In this document: positions 28,012-38,535 of the stretch, piece after piece
How positions within the stretch are numbered: position 1 is the stretch's first letter
Layout of the letters: each line of letters opens with the position of its first letter
Assembly (NCBI RefSeq): GCF_001468225.1
Contig: NZ_LNRU01000001.1
Location: 186,001-250,000, forward strand
DNA from: Sphingopyxis sp. H053
Lineage (GTDB): Bacteria > Pseudomonadota > Alphaproteobacteria > Sphingomonadales > Sphingomonadaceae
DNA: 64,000 nt
Direction: 5' to 3'
Made by a program: the position numbers and the translations under genes
Notes under the pieces: model-generated
What the model saw: the letters and a program-made list of their open reading frames with translations, nothing else
What the model was told of the DNA's origin: nothing
Databases searched by the model: none

Positions 28012-28620
28012 TCAATTATCGCGTTCGTTCGCCGCAGCTAATTCTTTGGTGAGCAACGAAAGCAATTCGTTCTGCTTTACGGAAAAGGGCTTAACAGGGC
28101 TGCAAGGCGGCATTGTAAGCGCGCTTTGCATCATGTTGAGCGATTTCGCCTTCATGGTCGGATCTTTCGCGACCGCCACGTAACCGGTCGCTGCCAGGTT
28201 GTTGTTGCGCGCGGCGCAGCTTGCAAGCGAAGCAGCGTCCACGACAATCATGCTGTGAGCTTGTCCCCAATCGGCGATCAACCGATCGAGCGAGAAAGGA
28301 AATGGTTCACCGTCTGCCATTTGCAAGCAGCCGTCCAACGCGGGCGTCAACAGTTCGCTATTGGGGTCGCGCTCATTCTGTTCCGGGGTTTGAATGTCGC
28401 GCCAATGCAAATGATACTCGGCATATCCCCGTGTCTCTTTCGGGTGCCGTGAAAGTGTGCAGGACAATAGCTGTTCGTAGTCGCTGGTGCTGAACGCACG
28501 GGGCTTTGCGTTCCAATCAAGCGTGGCAGCGCCGCGCGGCTTCTCGGCAGTTGCAGGGGATTGCGCGACAGCCGAATTGGCCATTGCAGCGGAAAGCATC
28601 GCCAAAAGCACCCTGTTCAT
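28012..28620 (-). CDS. exported protein of unknown function
   Basis: A 202-residue protein with a signal peptide (MNRVLLAMLSAAMANSAVAQ) and five Cys in the mature part, which could form disulfides. No domain is recognised. It contains LSCTLSRHPKETRGYAEYH and a DNNLAATGYVAV-like central segment without close family memory. It stands alone between the rnpB region and greB, in the direction of greB. Slightly lower GC than its neighbours hints at a lineage-specific gene. Confidence 0.7.
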   Translation of the reverse strand: MNRVLLAMLSAAMANSAVAQSPATAEKPRGAATLDWNAKPRAFSTSDYEQLLSCTLSRHPKETRGYAEYHLHWRDIQTPEQNERDPNSELLTPALDGCLQMADGEPFPFSLDRLIADWGQAHSMIVVDAASLASCAARNNNLAATGYVAVAKDPTMKAKSLNMMQSALTMPPCSPVKPFSVKQNELLSLLTKELAAANERDN

Positions 28621-28781
28621 TGCCCATTCCCCACTTCATTCAGCCTCTCCTCATGCCCGCTGTGAAGCGTCGAAGCGAGATTATTTTCATTCACTATATC
28701 ACCTTGGGACGGCTGCTTCCGGTGGAACGGGTCGTTCCCCATCGAACGAAGTTTTGGTGCAGGCAGGAAGCGAGACGGAAA

Positions 28782-29270
28782 TCAGGCCGCGGGATAGCTG
28801 ACCGTTATCACTTCCCATTCCTTGGGTCCCGCGGGCAGCTGCACCGTGCGCAAATCGCCAATCGCGGCGCCGCGCAGCGCGCGGGCGAGGGGGCTGTTCC
28901 AGCCGATCCGGCCTTCGCCGGCCTCGGCCTCGTCGTCGCCGACCAACGTGACGATGCGCCGCGCGTCATCGTCGTCGGCGAGTTCGACGGTGGCGCCGAA
29001 CCAGATGCGGCTCTTGTCGGGCTGCTCGGCGGGGTCGACGACGCGTGCCGCTTTCATCCGCCGCGCGAGGAAGGAGAGGCGCCGGTCGATCTCGCGCAGC
29101 CGCTTGCGGCCATAGATATAGTCGCCATTTTCGCTGCGGTCGCCGTTGCCCGCCGCCCAGCTGATCACCTCGACGAGCTTCGGCCGCTCGTCGCCGAGCA
29201 GCAGGTCATATTCGGAGCGCAGCGCGGCATAACCCGCTGGCGAAATGATGTTCGTCTTCTCCCCCGCCAT
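28782..29270 (-). CDS. greB: transcription elongation factor GreB
   Basis: A 162-residue Gre factor. The N-terminal coiled coil carries GDRSENGDYIYGRKRLREID, the acidic tip and sequence that mark GreB over GreA, and the C-terminal FKBP-like domain holds GRIGWNSPLARALRGAAIGD. It rescues backtracked RNA polymerase by stimulating transcript cleavage. It lies seven bases downstream of the lytic transglycosylase gene, so the pair probably shares a transcript. Confidence 0.93.
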   Translation of the reverse strand: MAGEKTNIISPAGYAALRSEYDLLLGDERPKLVEVISWAAGNGDRSENGDYIYGRKRLREIDRRLSFLARRMKAARVVDPAEQPDKSRIWFGATVELADDDDARRIVTLVGDDEAEAGEGRIGWNSPLARALRGAAIGDLRTVQLPAGPKEWEVITVSYPAA

Positions 29271-29276
29271 GCGGAT

Positions 29277-31307
29277 TTAGCCGGGCGTGCGTTTGCCGAG
29301 GTAGAAACTCAGCGGCGCCTGCTGCCGCGACCCGCTGCCATCGCGCAGCGTGTCGTAGACGACGGCATTTTCCAACACGCGCTGGACATAGTTGCGCGTT
29401 TCGAAGATCGGGATCGCTTCGATCCAGTCGACCATTTCGATCCCGCCGCCGCGCGGGTCGCCATTGGCGCGCAGCCATTTGTTCACATTGCCCGGACCGG
29501 CATTATACGCCGCGACTGCGAGCGGATAGCTGCCGCCGAAATAGCGGAGCATCTGCTGAAAATAGGTCGATCCCAGCATCATATTGTAATTGGTGTCGGT
29601 GGTCAGCGACCCGGCGTCGTAGCTCATGCCAAGCTTGCCCGCGACTTCGCGTGCGGTGCCCGGCATCAACTGCATCATCCCGCGCGCGCCGGCGTGGCTG
29701 ATCGCCTGCCGGTCGAACTGGCTTTCCTGCCGCGTGATCGCGTGGATGAACGTCCAGTTGCTTTCATGCCCGGCAGGGACGCGCACCGTCGGGAAACCCG
29801 ACACCTCGACCGCATCGAGGCTGTTCGCCTGCGCGCTGCGGCCGATCATCACGCCAAGGTCGGGGCGTCCGATCTGCGACGCGAGTTTGCCCGCGAGCAC
29901 ATGGTCGGCGGGCGAGGTCGCCTGTTGCGCGAGGGCGCGCAGGAACTGCGACTGTTCGCGCCATGCGCCGATTTCGCCGAGCGCGCGCGCGGCGCGCACC
30001 AGCCGGTCGTCCTCGAACTCGCGGCGCTCGTCATTGCTGACCTGAATGGTCGGATCGGGGGTCGGCTTGGGCTGCGGGCGGTTCAGCCGCTCAAGCGACA
30101 ACTGGCCATAGAATTGGTCATAATGCTGCGCGGCATCGGCGAAATGCGCATTCGCCGTCGAGCGGTCGCCCGCCGCCAGCGCCGCGCGGCCGGCCCAGTA
30201 AAAGCCTTTCGTGCGTGTCTGCGCCGAGCGTGCGGCTTCGCCATAGGCGCGGTAGAGGCGCACCGCCTCGGCCGGGCGGCGCAGATCGCGATAGGCAAGC
30301 TGCCCGGCGAGCCAGGCGAGCGAGGTATAATCGTCGCGCACGCCAAGCGACGTCTCGCGGATCACCGTTCCGGGTGGGAAGGCGTCGTCGAGCTGGCGCG
30401 CGATATTATAGGCGGTGGTCTTGTCGCCGCCATCGCTCGCCTGCCGCGCGTTGGTGAGCAGCGTTTCGAGCCATTCCTCGGGATCGGTCGGCGCCTTCGC
30501 CAGCGAGCGCGGTGCGGCGAGCAGCGCGCGCGCTTCGCCGACGCGTCCCGCCTTGCGCAGCCAGGTCGCCTTGTCGGTGATATAGCCTGCATCGGTGCGG
30601 GTCAGCGCCGGATTGGCGCTTTCGGCGGCGGATGCCTGAAACGCCGCGTCGACCGACGCGTTGCGCATCGCAAGCCGCGCCGCGAACACGTTGCGCTTGT
30701 CGGACGAGGTATAGGCGAGCTGACGGCTCGCGGCAGCGGTGGCGCCGAGCCAGAGCAGCCGGTCCATGCGCGCGTCATGGTCGGCGGGCGTAATCGCGCC
30801 GGGGAACATGGCGAGCGCGCGGCTCGTCTCATAATCGTCGAGCGGCCCGCTCGTCCACGCGCGGCGAACCGCCGCGGCGGCGTCCTCGCGGCGGCCCGAC
30901 GCGTTGAGCGCGAGTGCATAGCGGAGCTGCCCACTCGCGGTCTGCGGCGGGTAAGCCTGGAAATAGGCGAGGGTGCGCTGCGGATCGTAGCTGTCGAGCG
31001 AGATGGCCTTTTCGGCGCGCGTGCGCATCTTGTCGTTGTCGGGCCATCCCTTGTTCGCCATCAGGAAACGCGAAAGCTGGTCGAACGAGGCGCCGGTGTT
31101 CGCCGTCAGCCGCCGCCATTCCATCACCGCATCGCCGACCGAACTGGTCGACGGCGGCGGACCCGACGTCGCCGCCAAGCCCATCTGCGCGCGATACCAG
31201 GCCATTTGTTCGGGAGTGAGTTCGCTGGCATGGGCGGTGGTCGGAATGAGGAGGGCCGCGGCGAGCGCGAGGCGGGAGATACGGGTCAGCGAGGTCATAG
31301 CTGCCAT
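29277..31307 (-). CDS. soluble lytic murein transglycosylase
   Basis: A 676-residue periplasmic enzyme (start taken at ATG 31307, with AAGGAG 12 bases before; 31349 and 31298 are possible). Signal peptide LALAAALLIPTTAHA. A long superhelical domain fills the middle (Ala-rich helices), and the C-terminal SLT domain has HAITRQESQFDRQAISHAGA with the catalytic Glu, ARGMMQLMPGTA and AVAAYNAGPGNVNKW. It cleaves glycan strands to 1,6-anhydroMurNAc ends. The length and layout fit Slt70. Confidence 0.92.
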   Translation of the reverse strand: MAAMTSLTRISRLALAAALLIPTTAHASELTPEQMAWYRAQMGLAATSGPPPSTSSVGDAVMEWRRLTANTGASFDQLSRFLMANKGWPDNDKMRTRAEKAISLDSYDPQRTLAYFQAYPPQTASGQLRYALALNASGRREDAAAAVRRAWTSGPLDDYETSRALAMFPGAITPADHDARMDRLLWLGATAAASRQLAYTSSDKRNVFAARLAMRNASVDAAFQASAAESANPALTRTDAGYITDKATWLRKAGRVGEARALLAAPRSLAKAPTDPEEWLETLLTNARQASDGGDKTTAYNIARQLDDAFPPGTVIRETSLGVRDDYTSLAWLAGQLAYRDLRRPAEAVRLYRAYGEAARSAQTRTKGFYWAGRAALAAGDRSTANAHFADAAQHYDQFYGQLSLERLNRPQPKPTPDPTIQVSNDERREFEDDRLVRAARALGEIGAWREQSQFLRALAQQATSPADHVLAGKLASQIGRPDLGVMIGRSAQANSLDAVEVSGFPTVRVPAGHESNWTFIHAITRQESQFDRQAISHAGARGMMQLMPGTAREVAGKLGMSYDAGSLTTDTNYNMMLGSTYFQQMLRYFGGSYPLAVAAYNAGPGNVNKWLRANGDPRGGGIEMVDWIEAIPIFETRNYVQRVLENAVVYDTLRDGSGSRQQAPLSFYLGKRTPG

Positions 31308-31407
31308 GGTAATGCCAAACTCCTTGCGGGGCGCTGAATAGACGTCCAATAGCGGCGCGCTGGCCGGATTCTATCGGTCACAGCGGGGTATTGTAAAGGA
31401 GCGGAGC

Positions 31408-32283
31408 ATGTTTTCGGGTTCGATTCCCGCTTTGGTGACGCCATTTCGCGATGGGGCGTTCGACGCTCCGGCCTTCGCACGCCTTGTCGATTGGCAGATC
31501 AAAGAAGGGACCAGCGCGCTGGTTCCGTGCGGTACGACCGGCGAAAGCCCGACGCTCGGCTACGACGAACATTATCAGGTGATCGACAGCTGCATCGAGG
31601 CGGCGGCGGGACGCGTTCCCGTGATCGCCGGCTGCGGGTCGAACGACACCGCGACAGCCATCCGGCATATGCGCCATGCGCAGGCGGCCGGCGCGACCGC
31701 GGCGCTGATCGTCGCGCCCTACTACAACCGGCCGAGCCAGGCCGGCATGATCGCGCATTTTCAGGCGCTCGCCGACGCGAGCGACCTGCCGATCGTCGTC
31801 TATAACGTCCCCAGCCGCACCGTCGCCGACATCAGCGCCGAGACGATGTGCAAGCTCGCCGAAATCCCGAGCGTCGTCGCAATCAAGGATGCGAGCGGCG
31901 ATCTGGCGCGTGTGACCATCCACCGTGCGGGCGCCGGCAAGGACTTCTGCCAGCTTTCGGGCAACGACGATCTCTGGCTGCCGCACGCCGTGCTAGGTGG
32001 CGCGGGCTGCATCTCGGTCACCGCCAATGTCGCACCGCGTCTGTGTGCCGATTTCGCCGCCGCCGCCGCCGCGGGCGACTGGACGCGCGCGCTGGTGCTG
32101 CACGACCGGCTGTTCGATCTGCACAAGGCGATGTTCTCCGACACCTCGCCGGGACCGGTTAAATATGCGCTGTCGCGTATCCACGACTGGTTTTCGCCCG
32201 AAGTGCGCCTACCTATCATCGCGGCGAACGAAGCATCGCGCGCCGCCGTCGATGCCGCGCTGTCCGCGGCCGGAGTAATCTAG
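31408..32283 (+). CDS. dapA: 4-hydroxy-tetrahydrodipicolinate synthase
   Basis: A 291-residue TIM-barrel aldolase that condenses pyruvate with aspartate semialdehyde in lysine and diaminopimelate synthesis. The Schiff-base Lys lies in [10 protein letters not shown], the Tyr in [10 protein letters not shown], and the Thr-Thr pair in [24 protein letters not shown] precedes the ATG. The gene is followed closely by smpB and a DUF2062 gene, a likely operon. Confidence 0.96.
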   Translation: MFSGSIPALVTPFRDGAFDAPAFARLVDWQIKEGTSALVPCGTTGESPTLGYDEHYQVIDSCIEAAAGRVPVIAGCGSNDTATAIRHMRHAQAAGATAALIVAPYYNRPSQAGMIAHFQALADASDLPIVVYNVPSRTVADISAETMCKLAEIPSVVAIKDASGDLARVTIHRAGAGKDFCQLSGNDDLWLPHAVLGGAGCISVTANVAPRLCADFAAAAAAGDWTRALVLHDRLFDLHKAMFSDTSPGPVKYALSRIHDWFSPEVRLPIIAANEASRAAVDAALSAAGVI

Positions 32284-32291
32284 GTCCCGCC

Positions 32292-32777
32292 ATGGCTCGT
32301 CCCCAGTCTGCCGCCGAATTCGACAAGAAGAAGGTCGTCGCCGAGAACCGGCGCGCGCGGTTCGACTTTGCCATCGACGAAGTGTTCGAGGCGGGCATTG
32401 CGTTGCAAGGGACCGAGGTCAAATCGCTGCGCTTCGGCGAAGGCACGATTGCCGAGAGCTATGCCGAAGTGAAGGGGCATGAGGTGTGGCTGGTGAACAG
32501 CAACATCCCGGAATTCAGCCACGGCAACCGGCACAATCATGAGCCCAAGCGGCCGCGTAAGCTGTTGCTCAGCGGCCGCGAGATCAACAAGATGCACGCC
32601 GCGGTCGCGCGGCAGGGGATGACGCTTGTCCCGCTGTCCATCTATTTCAACAGCCGCGGCCGCGCCAAGGTCGAACTGGCGATCGCGAAGGGCAAGAAGG
32701 CGCACGACAAGCGGGAGTCGATCAAGGAACGCGACTGGAAGCGCGACAAGCAGCGGTTGATGAAGGACCGCGGATGA
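32292..32777 (+). CDS. smpB: SsrA-binding protein
   Basis: A 161-residue SmpB that delivers tmRNA to stalled ribosomes. Signature stretches: [33 protein letters not shown], and [19 protein letters not shown] with a Lys/Arg-rich tail that inserts into the ribosome channel ([15 protein letters not shown]). It overlaps the next ATG by four bases. Confidence 0.96.
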   Translation: MARPQSAAEFDKKKVVAENRRARFDFAIDEVFEAGIALQGTEVKSLRFGEGTIAESYAEVKGHEVWLVNSNIPEFSHGNRHNHEPKRPRKLLLSGREINKMHAAVARQGMTLVPLSIYFNSRGRAKVELAIAKGKKAHDKRESIKERDWKRDKQRLMKDRG

Positions 32778-33385
32778 GCGGCAGCCCTCGCGACAAGGCG
32801 GCAGTGATGAACTGGATACGCCGCAACTCGCCGACGCGCGAGGAATTGCTCGCGAGCCGTTTCGTCAAGCCATTTGCCCATAGGGTCGCGCACAGCCATT
32901 TGTGGCGCTTCACCCGCACCTCGGTCCCGCGCGGCACCGCGCTCGGGCTGTTCGTCGGCATCTTTTTCCTGATCCCCGGGGTGCAGATATTGGGCGTGGC
33001 GCTGCTCGCGCTGCCCGTTCGTGCCAATATCCCGATCGGCGCGGCGATGACCTTCCTGTCGAACCCGGTGACGACGCCGTTCATCATCCTCGCGTCGGTG
33101 TGGCTCGGCGACTGGCTGTTCGGGCTCCATGCCAACAGCGCGACCTTTTCGGCGATGATCGAGCATGGCGCGTCGGCGGGCGAATGGGCGCGCTGGGTCT
33201 TTTCGGACGCTGCGCCCGCGATGCTCGCCGGACTGTTCGTCATTTCGCTGGTGTCGGCGATCATAGGCTATGTCTTGGCGTCGATCTTCTGGGACAATTG
33301 GATTCGCCTTCGCTGGCGGCGCAAACTGGCGCGGGCGCGCGACCAACGACATGAGGCATCGACCAGCGACACCGCGGCCGGTTGA
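32774..33385 (+). CDS. DUF2062 domain-containing membrane protein
   Basis: A 203-residue protein with about three hydrophobic segments ([35 protein letters not shown] and [20 protein letters not shown]). The [13 protein letters not shown] and [11 protein letters not shown] patterns are those of the DUF2062 family, function unknown. It overlaps smpB by four bases and lies downstream of dapA, so it is co-expressed with them. Confidence 0.82.
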   Translation: MSGSPRDKAAVMNWIRRNSPTREELLASRFVKPFAHRVAHSHLWRFTRTSVPRGTALGLFVGIFFLIPGVQILGVALLALPVRANIPIGAAMTFLSNPVTTPFIILASVWLGDWLFGLHANSATFSAMIEHGASAGEWARWVFSDAAPAMLAGLFVISLVSAIIGYVLASIFWDNWIRLRWRRKLARARDQRHEASTSDTAAG

Positions 33386-33481
33386 ACCCCCAAATAGCAA
33401 GCGTATAGCTGTCGCATCGCTAATCTGCGCCGTGCCAGCGCGGCGTGGATTTTCGCTTCATATCGAAAACTGGGGAATATC

Positions 33482-35539
33482 ATGACTCTGCATATTTCTT
33501 CGCGCCTGATGGCGACCGCCGCGCTTGGCGCATTGATGCTCGCCGCCGTTCCGGCGACCGCCAAGGAAAAGGCCGCCACTGCGCCCGCCACCGAAACGAC
33601 GGCAAAGCCCGAGATCGGCGATTTCGGTTTCGACCTCACCGGCATGGACAAGACCGTCCAACCGGGCGACGACTTCTATGCCTATGCCAACGGCACCTGG
33701 GCGAAGAACGCACAGATCCCGGCCGACAAGTCGAACTATGGCATGTTCACCGCGCTCGCCGATCTGTCGCAGAAGCGCACGCGCGAAATCCTCGACGTCG
33801 CAAAGGGCGATCCGAACAGCATGATCGGCCGCGCTTACTCATCCTATCTCGATGCGCCCGCCGTCGAGGCGAAGGGCCTCGCGCCGATCCAGCCGTGGCT
33901 GACCAAGGTCCGCGCCGTCGACAAGGCGGGCCTCGCGAAGCTGCTGTCCGAGGCCGACCGCAGCGGCATCCAGCATTTCTTCGGCGGCTATGTCGGCCAG
34001 GACGACAAGAACCCCGACGTCTATATCTACACGATGTTCCAGGGCGGCATCGGCATGCCCGACCGCGATTTCTATCTGAAGGACGGCGAACGCAATACCA
34101 AGCTGCAGGCCGCCTATCTGAAGCACCTCGAAAATGTCCTGACGCTCGCGGGCGAAAAGGATGCGCCGGCGCGCGCCAAGGCGATCTATGATTTCGAAAA
34201 GCAGATCGCGACCGTCCACTGGGACAAGAACGACAGCAGCGACGCGACCAAAGTCTATAACAAGATGACGATCGCCGAGCTTGCGAAGGCGGCGCCGGGC
34301 TTCGACTGGCAGGCGTTCATCCGCGGCATCGGCGTCAATGAGGATTCGATCCTCGTGTCGCAGCCGAGCGCCTTCACCGGCGAGGCCAAGCTGCTCGCCG
34401 ACGCGCCGATCGGCGTGATCCGCGACGCGCTGCTGGTGCGCAGCCTCGACGGCTTCGCGGGCGTGCTGCCCGACGCGGTCGCGCAGGAAGCCTTCTCCTT
34501 CTATAGCACCGCGCTGTCGGGCACCCCGCAGATGCAGGAGCGCTGGAAGCGCGCGGTCGACTTCACCACCAACAATATGGGTGAGGCCGTCGGCCAGGAT
34601 TATGTCGCGAAATATTTCCCGCCCGAAACCAAGGCGGCGATGGACGTGCTCGTCAAGAATGTGCTCGCCGCGCTCGACACGCGCATCGGCAAGCTGACGT
34701 GGATGCAGCCCGGGACGAAGGTGAAGGCGAAGAAGAAGCTCGCCAACTTCACGACCAAAATCGGCTACCCCGACCGCTGGAAGGATTATAGCAAGCTCGA
34801 AATCCGCGGCGACGACCTGTTCGGCAACCAGCTGCGCGCCAACCAGTTCGCGCACGACGACAATGTCGGCCGCCTCGGCGGGCCGATCCGCCGCTGGGAA
34901 TGGGGGATGACCCCGATGGAGGTCAACGCCTACGCCAATTTCGGGATGAACGAGATCGTCTTCCCCGCCGCGATTCTGCAGCCGCCCTTCTTCGATCCGC
35001 ACGCCGACGCCGCGGTCAACTATGGCGGCATCGGTGCGGTGATCGGGCACGAGATCAGCCATCACTTCGACGATCAGGGCGCGAAATATGACGAGACGGG
35101 CAAGCTCGCCGACTGGTGGACCCCCGCCGACGTCGCCGCGTTCGAGGCCGCGGGCAAAGCGCTGATCGCGCAATATGATGCCTATGAAGTGCTTCCCGGC
35201 GAAAAGCTCGACGGCACCTTCACGCTCGGCGAGAATATCGGTGATCTCGCCGGCCTGACGATCGCCTATGACGCGTACAAGAAGTCGCTCGGCGGCAAGG
35301 AAGCGCCGGTGATCGACGGGCTGACGGGTGACCAGCGCTTCTTCCTCGGCTGGGCGCAGGTGTGGCGGCGCAACTATCGCGAGCAGAATCTGTCGCAGCG
35401 CATCACGACCGATCCGCATTCACCGTCGATCCAGCGGACTTGGGTCTCGCGCAATCTTGACCCGTGGTATAAGGCCTATCAGATCAAGCAGGGTCAGAAG
35501 CTCTATCTCGAGCCGAAAGACCGCGTCCGCATCTGGTGA
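33482..35539 (+). CDS. M13 family metallopeptidase
   Basis: A 685-residue zinc peptidase of the neprilysin family (PepO-like). N-terminal signal peptide with ALGALMLAAVPATA. The zinc site is HEISHHFDDQG (HExxH), with the third ligand and Asp in ENIGDLAGL. The conserved NAYANFGMNEIVFPAAILQP stretch precedes it. The C-terminus PKDRVRIW is the typical end. Probably periplasmic, degrading oligopeptides. Confidence 0.94.
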   Translation: MTLHISSRLMATAALGALMLAAVPATAKEKAATAPATETTAKPEIGDFGFDLTGMDKTVQPGDDFYAYANGTWAKNAQIPADKSNYGMFTALADLSQKRTREILDVAKGDPNSMIGRAYSSYLDAPAVEAKGLAPIQPWLTKVRAVDKAGLAKLLSEADRSGIQHFFGGYVGQDDKNPDVYIYTMFQGGIGMPDRDFYLKDGERNTKLQAAYLKHLENVLTLAGEKDAPARAKAIYDFEKQIATVHWDKNDSSDATKVYNKMTIAELAKAAPGFDWQAFIRGIGVNEDSILVSQPSAFTGEAKLLADAPIGVIRDALLVRSLDGFAGVLPDAVAQEAFSFYSTALSGTPQMQERWKRAVDFTTNNMGEAVGQDYVAKYFPPETKAAMDVLVKNVLAALDTRIGKLTWMQPGTKVKAKKKLANFTTKIGYPDRWKDYSKLEIRGDDLFGNQLRANQFAHDDNVGRLGGPIRRWEWGMTPMEVNAYANFGMNEIVFPAAILQPPFFDPHADAAVNYGGIGAVIGHEISHHFDDQGAKYDETGKLADWWTPADVAAFEAAGKALIAQYDAYEVLPGEKLDGTFTLGENIGDLAGLTIAYDAYKKSLGGKEAPVIDGLTGDQRFFLGWAQVWRRNYREQNLSQRITTDPHSPSIQRTWVSRNLDPWYKAYQIKQGQKLYLEPKDRVRIW

Positions 35540-35561
35540 TGCATCAATAGAAAGATAACCG

Positions 35562-38012
35562 TTGACCGCGCAAAGCCTGTCCTCCGCTGATGGTGATGTC
35601 ATCAGGGGGGCGGGGCCCGCCGGGCCTTTATCGGCCCCCGCGGGCCTGTCGCCGGTCGACAAGGCAGTGCTCGGCGGGCTGGCTTTGCTGTCCGCCGCAT
35701 TGCTGTTCTGGGCGACGCGCGATGCGATATTGGCGGTCGGTTTCCTCGCCGGGCTTGCGGTCGCCGCGGGCGGGGTGCTCCTCGCGCGCCGGCTGTTCCC
35801 GGCGGCGGTGACGGGCGAGGCGGTCGCGCCCGACTGGACGATGCTGCGTCAGGCGGTGAATCACGACGATGTCGCGATTGCGGTTACCGATCGCGGCGGC
35901 CGGATGGTCTGCGCGAACGATCTGTTCGGCACCTGGATGGGCGGCTTCGTCACGCCGCCCGGCCTGCCGCTCGAAGGGCGCGGCGCCGAACTGCTGAAAA
36001 ATGCCGGCCGCATCGCCTGGCGCGACGGCGAAGGGTCCGTCGACGATATCGCGGTCGGCCCGCTGCAACTGCGCGCGCAGGTGACGCGCACGGGGCAGTC
36101 GGAGGATTATCTCGTCTGGCGCTTCTCGGCGATCGAGCGGCTCGACCTCGTTTCGGAAATCCTTCGCCATCTCGACGGTCCCGCAGGCCGCACGCTCGGC
36201 CATGCGGGGGTGATGGCCGCGCTCGTCAGCGCCGAGGGGCGCCTCCGCGTCGCGAACAAGGCGTTCCTCCTTCGCGCGCTGGGCGAGGATGATGCGGTTC
36301 ATTATGCCGGCCGCGATGTCGCGCCGATGATCCGGCTCGACGATGCCGGCGCACTCTATTTCGCGCGCGAGGGCGATCGCGCGACGCCGGTACGCCTGAT
36401 CCAGATCCCGCTCGCGCCCGCCGACAGCAACACGCCGATGCTGCTCGCAATGCTCGACGAGGAAATGGGCCCCACCGACCGTGGCACCGCGCAGACCTAC
36501 GTCGAAACCCTGCTCTCGTTGCTCCCCTTTGGCCTCGCCATGGTCGATCGCGACGGGCGCTTTCTCTATGTGAACCGGGCATTCGTTCGGGCAGCTAATC
36601 TTCCCGAAGGCAAGATGCCGCGTTATCCGGGCGACATCGTCGTCGGTGAGGACAAGGGCGCGCTCGCTGATATGATCCGCCGTCACAGCAGCGGGCAGCA
36701 GGTCGGCGGTGACCTCTCGATCCGGCTCGCGGGGCAAAGCGGCGATCCGGTGTCGATGCGGATCGTTGGCGTGCGCGGACTGGGTGAGGCTGCGGTGCTG
36801 CTGAGCCTCAAGGATTCGAGCGAGGAATCGCGCCTGAAACAGCAGGTGGCGCAGGCGTCGAAGATGCAGGCGGTCGGTCAGCTCGCCGGCGGCGTCGCGC
36901 ATGATTTCAACAATATCCTGACCGCCGTTCTCGGCGCGTGCGATCTGATGCTGATGCGCCATACGCCGGGCGACAGCGACTATGACGATATCCAGCAGAT
37001 CCGCAGCAACGCCAATCGCGCCGCCAGCCTGACGCGGCAATTGCTCGCCTTCTCGCGGCAGCAGACGTTGCGCCCGCAGATCTTGCAACTGCCCGATGTG
37101 ATTTCCGAAGTGTCGCATCTCTTGAAACGCCTGATCGGTGAGACGGTCCAACTGGCAGTGCATCACGGCCGCGGCCTTGGCGCGGTGCGCGCCGATCCGG
37201 GGCAGCTCGAACAGGTCATCATCAACCTTGCGGTCAATGCGCGCGACGCGATGCCGGGCGGCGGGACGCTGACCATGGAAACCTATCCGGTGTCGGCCGC
37301 CGACGTCCGGCAGATGGGCAATGAATTCATGCCGCCCGCTGATTATTGCGCGTTGAAAGTCAGCGACACCGGCACCGGCATTCCCGCCGATGTGCTGCCC
37401 AAGATTTTCGAGCCTTTCTTTACGACGAAGGATGTCGGCAAGGGGACCGGGCTCGGGCTCTCGACCGTCTATGGGATCATCAAGCAATCGGCAGGCTATA
37501 TCTTCGCCGAAAGCAAGCCGGGGCAGGGGACGAGCTTCTTTATCTATCTGCCCGTCCACCGTGCCGAGGGCGATGCCCCCGTCGTCGTGCCGCCGCCCGC
37601 CAAGCCCAAGAAGAGCCAGTGGGGCACCGGAACGATCCTGCTCGTCGAGGATGAGGATATGGTGCGTGCGGTTGCGGAACGCGCATTGACCCGCGCGGGT
37701 TATAGCGTCGTCACCGCCTCGCAGGGCGAGGAGGGGCTTGAGCGTTTTGCGCAAATGGAGAAGGTCGATTTGATCATCAGCGACGTTGTGATGCCGACGA
37801 TGGACGGTCCGGCGATGGTGCGCGCGATGCGTGCCAAGCGGCCCGACCTGCCGGTCTTGTTCATGTCGGGCTATGCCGAGGAGCAGCTCCGCCAGTCGAT
37901 CGACATCGACGATGTCGCCTTCCTGCCGAAACCTTTTTCGGTCGCACAACTCGCCGAGGCGACGTCGGCGGCGCTCGACGAGGCTGCGCATCGGGTGTCC
38001 AATGGCCAGTAA
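35562..38012 (+). CDS. cckA: hybrid histidine kinase CckA
   Basis: An 816-residue kinase. Order: two transmembrane segments (about 35-80), PAS-like domains, the phospho-His region with His447 in [18 protein letters not shown], HATPase with [14 protein letters not shown] and [14 protein letters not shown], then a receiver with Asp741 in [14 protein letters not shown]. CckA sends phosphate through ChpT (20349) to CtrA. The start is a TTG 22 bases after the M13 stop; the next in-frame ATG would cut into the PAS part. It overlaps a receiver gene. Confidence 0.92.
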   Translation: MTAQSLSSADGDVIRGAGPAGPLSAPAGLSPVDKAVLGGLALLSAALLFWATRDAILAVGFLAGLAVAAGGVLLARRLFPAAVTGEAVAPDWTMLRQAVNHDDVAIAVTDRGGRMVCANDLFGTWMGGFVTPPGLPLEGRGAELLKNAGRIAWRDGEGSVDDIAVGPLQLRAQVTRTGQSEDYLVWRFSAIERLDLVSEILRHLDGPAGRTLGHAGVMAALVSAEGRLRVANKAFLLRALGEDDAVHYAGRDVAPMIRLDDAGALYFAREGDRATPVRLIQIPLAPADSNTPMLLAMLDEEMGPTDRGTAQTYVETLLSLLPFGLAMVDRDGRFLYVNRAFVRAANLPEGKMPRYPGDIVVGEDKGALADMIRRHSSGQQVGGDLSIRLAGQSGDPVSMRIVGVRGLGEAAVLLSLKDSSEESRLKQQVAQASKMQAVGQLAGGVAHDFNNILTAVLGACDLMLMRHTPGDSDYDDIQQIRSNANRAASLTRQLLAFSRQQTLRPQILQLPDVISEVSHLLKRLIGETVQLAVHHGRGLGAVRADPGQLEQVIINLAVNARDAMPGGGTLTMETYPVSAADVRQMGNEFMPPADYCALKVSDTGTGIPADVLPKIFEPFFTTKDVGKGTGLGLSTVYGIIKQSAGYIFAESKPGQGTSFFIYLPVHRAEGDAPVVVPPPAKPKKSQWGTGTILLVEDEDMVRAVAERALTRAGYSVVTASQGEEGLERFAQMEKVDLIISDVVMPTMDGPAMVRAMRAKRPDLPVLFMSGYAEEQLRQSIDIDDVAFLPKPFSVAQLAEATSAALDEAAHRVSNGQ

Positions 38013-38355
38013 TAACCGCATCCTGCTCGTCGAGGACGATGTGCTGATCGGCATGATGCTCGCCGACATGTTCGACGCGCTCGACCTTCCCGAACCCGCG
38101 CAGGCGACAAGCAACGAAGAGGCGCTGGCGCTGATTGCGGCCGAGCCGCTGGCCGGCGCCCTCGTCGATATCAACCTCGGCGAGGAAAAAGGCTGGCCGG
38201 TCGCCGACGCGCTCGCCGAACGCGGCATTCCCTTTGCCTTCACCTCGGGGGGCGGCGACGTCATTCCGGCCGCGCACGCGCATCGCAAGCTGATCACCAA
38301 GCCGTTCCGGATCAGCGATATCGAGGCGGCACTGGACGAGTTTGGTTCTGATTGA
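38002..38355 (+). CDS. single-domain response regulator
   Basis: A 117-residue receiver. Acidic pair Asp12-Asp13 (ILLVEDDVLIGMMLADM), predicted phosphorylation site Asp56 (GALVDINLGEEKGWPVA), Lys in LITKPFRISD. It overlaps cckA by 11 bases, which suggests it is phosphorylated by, or drains phosphate from, the CckA circuit; that is inference from position. No output domain. Confidence 0.85.
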   Translation: MASNNRILLVEDDVLIGMMLADMFDALDLPEPAQATSNEEALALIAAEPLAGALVDINLGEEKGWPVADALAERGIPFAFTSGGGDVIPAAHAHRKLITKPFRISDIEAALDEFGSD

Positions 38356-38356
38356 C

Positions 38357-38434
38357 CGTCGCCCCCGCGAAGGCGGGGGCCGCTGGCAACCTTGCGTAAA
38401 GTCGATTGCGGCCCCTGCCTTCGCGGCGACGACG
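38357..38434. repeat. paired REP-like palindrome
   Basis: CGTCGCCCCCGCGAAGGCGG followed by the partly decayed partner GGCCCCTGCCTTCGCGGCGA, just after the receiver gene and before the recA SOS box. Reverse-complemented, its spacer matches that of the copy at 9890 (GCAAGGTTGCCAGCGGCC), showing the two are the same unit inverted. Confidence 0.85.
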
Positions 38435-38444
38435 AAAATAATTT

Positions 38445-38459
38445 GTTCCCTACTTGTTC
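38445..38459 (+). promoter_or_regulatory. LexA (SOS) box of recA
   Basis: GTTC-CCTACTT-GTTC, the GTTC-N7-GTTC direct repeat of alphaproteobacterial LexA operators, about 75 bases before the recA ATG. The second GTTC is also the left arm of a palindrome, TTGTTC-CATGA-GAACAA at 38454-38470. Cleavage of LexA after DNA damage would release recA. Confidence 0.85.
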
Positions 38460-38535
38460 CATGAGAACAAATGTGGCACATAGTTCCGGCGTTGCGATGC
38501 TTCTGCTGTCGCTCTAGAGCTGGAAAGGACGGCAA

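Noticed and set aside
27876..28040. Pro-rich minus-strand frame ending LSEEELAGATKAK
   Set aside because: No start codon in frame after the TAG upstream; it could be a decayed gene end but cannot be supported.
28506..31337. A 943-codon plus-strand frame
   Set aside because: Antisense to greB and the lytic transglycosylase, whose families are clear; the plus-strand translation has no recognisable domain.
35628..38462. A 944-codon minus-strand frame
   Set aside because: Antisense to cckA; also crosses the palindromic repeat.
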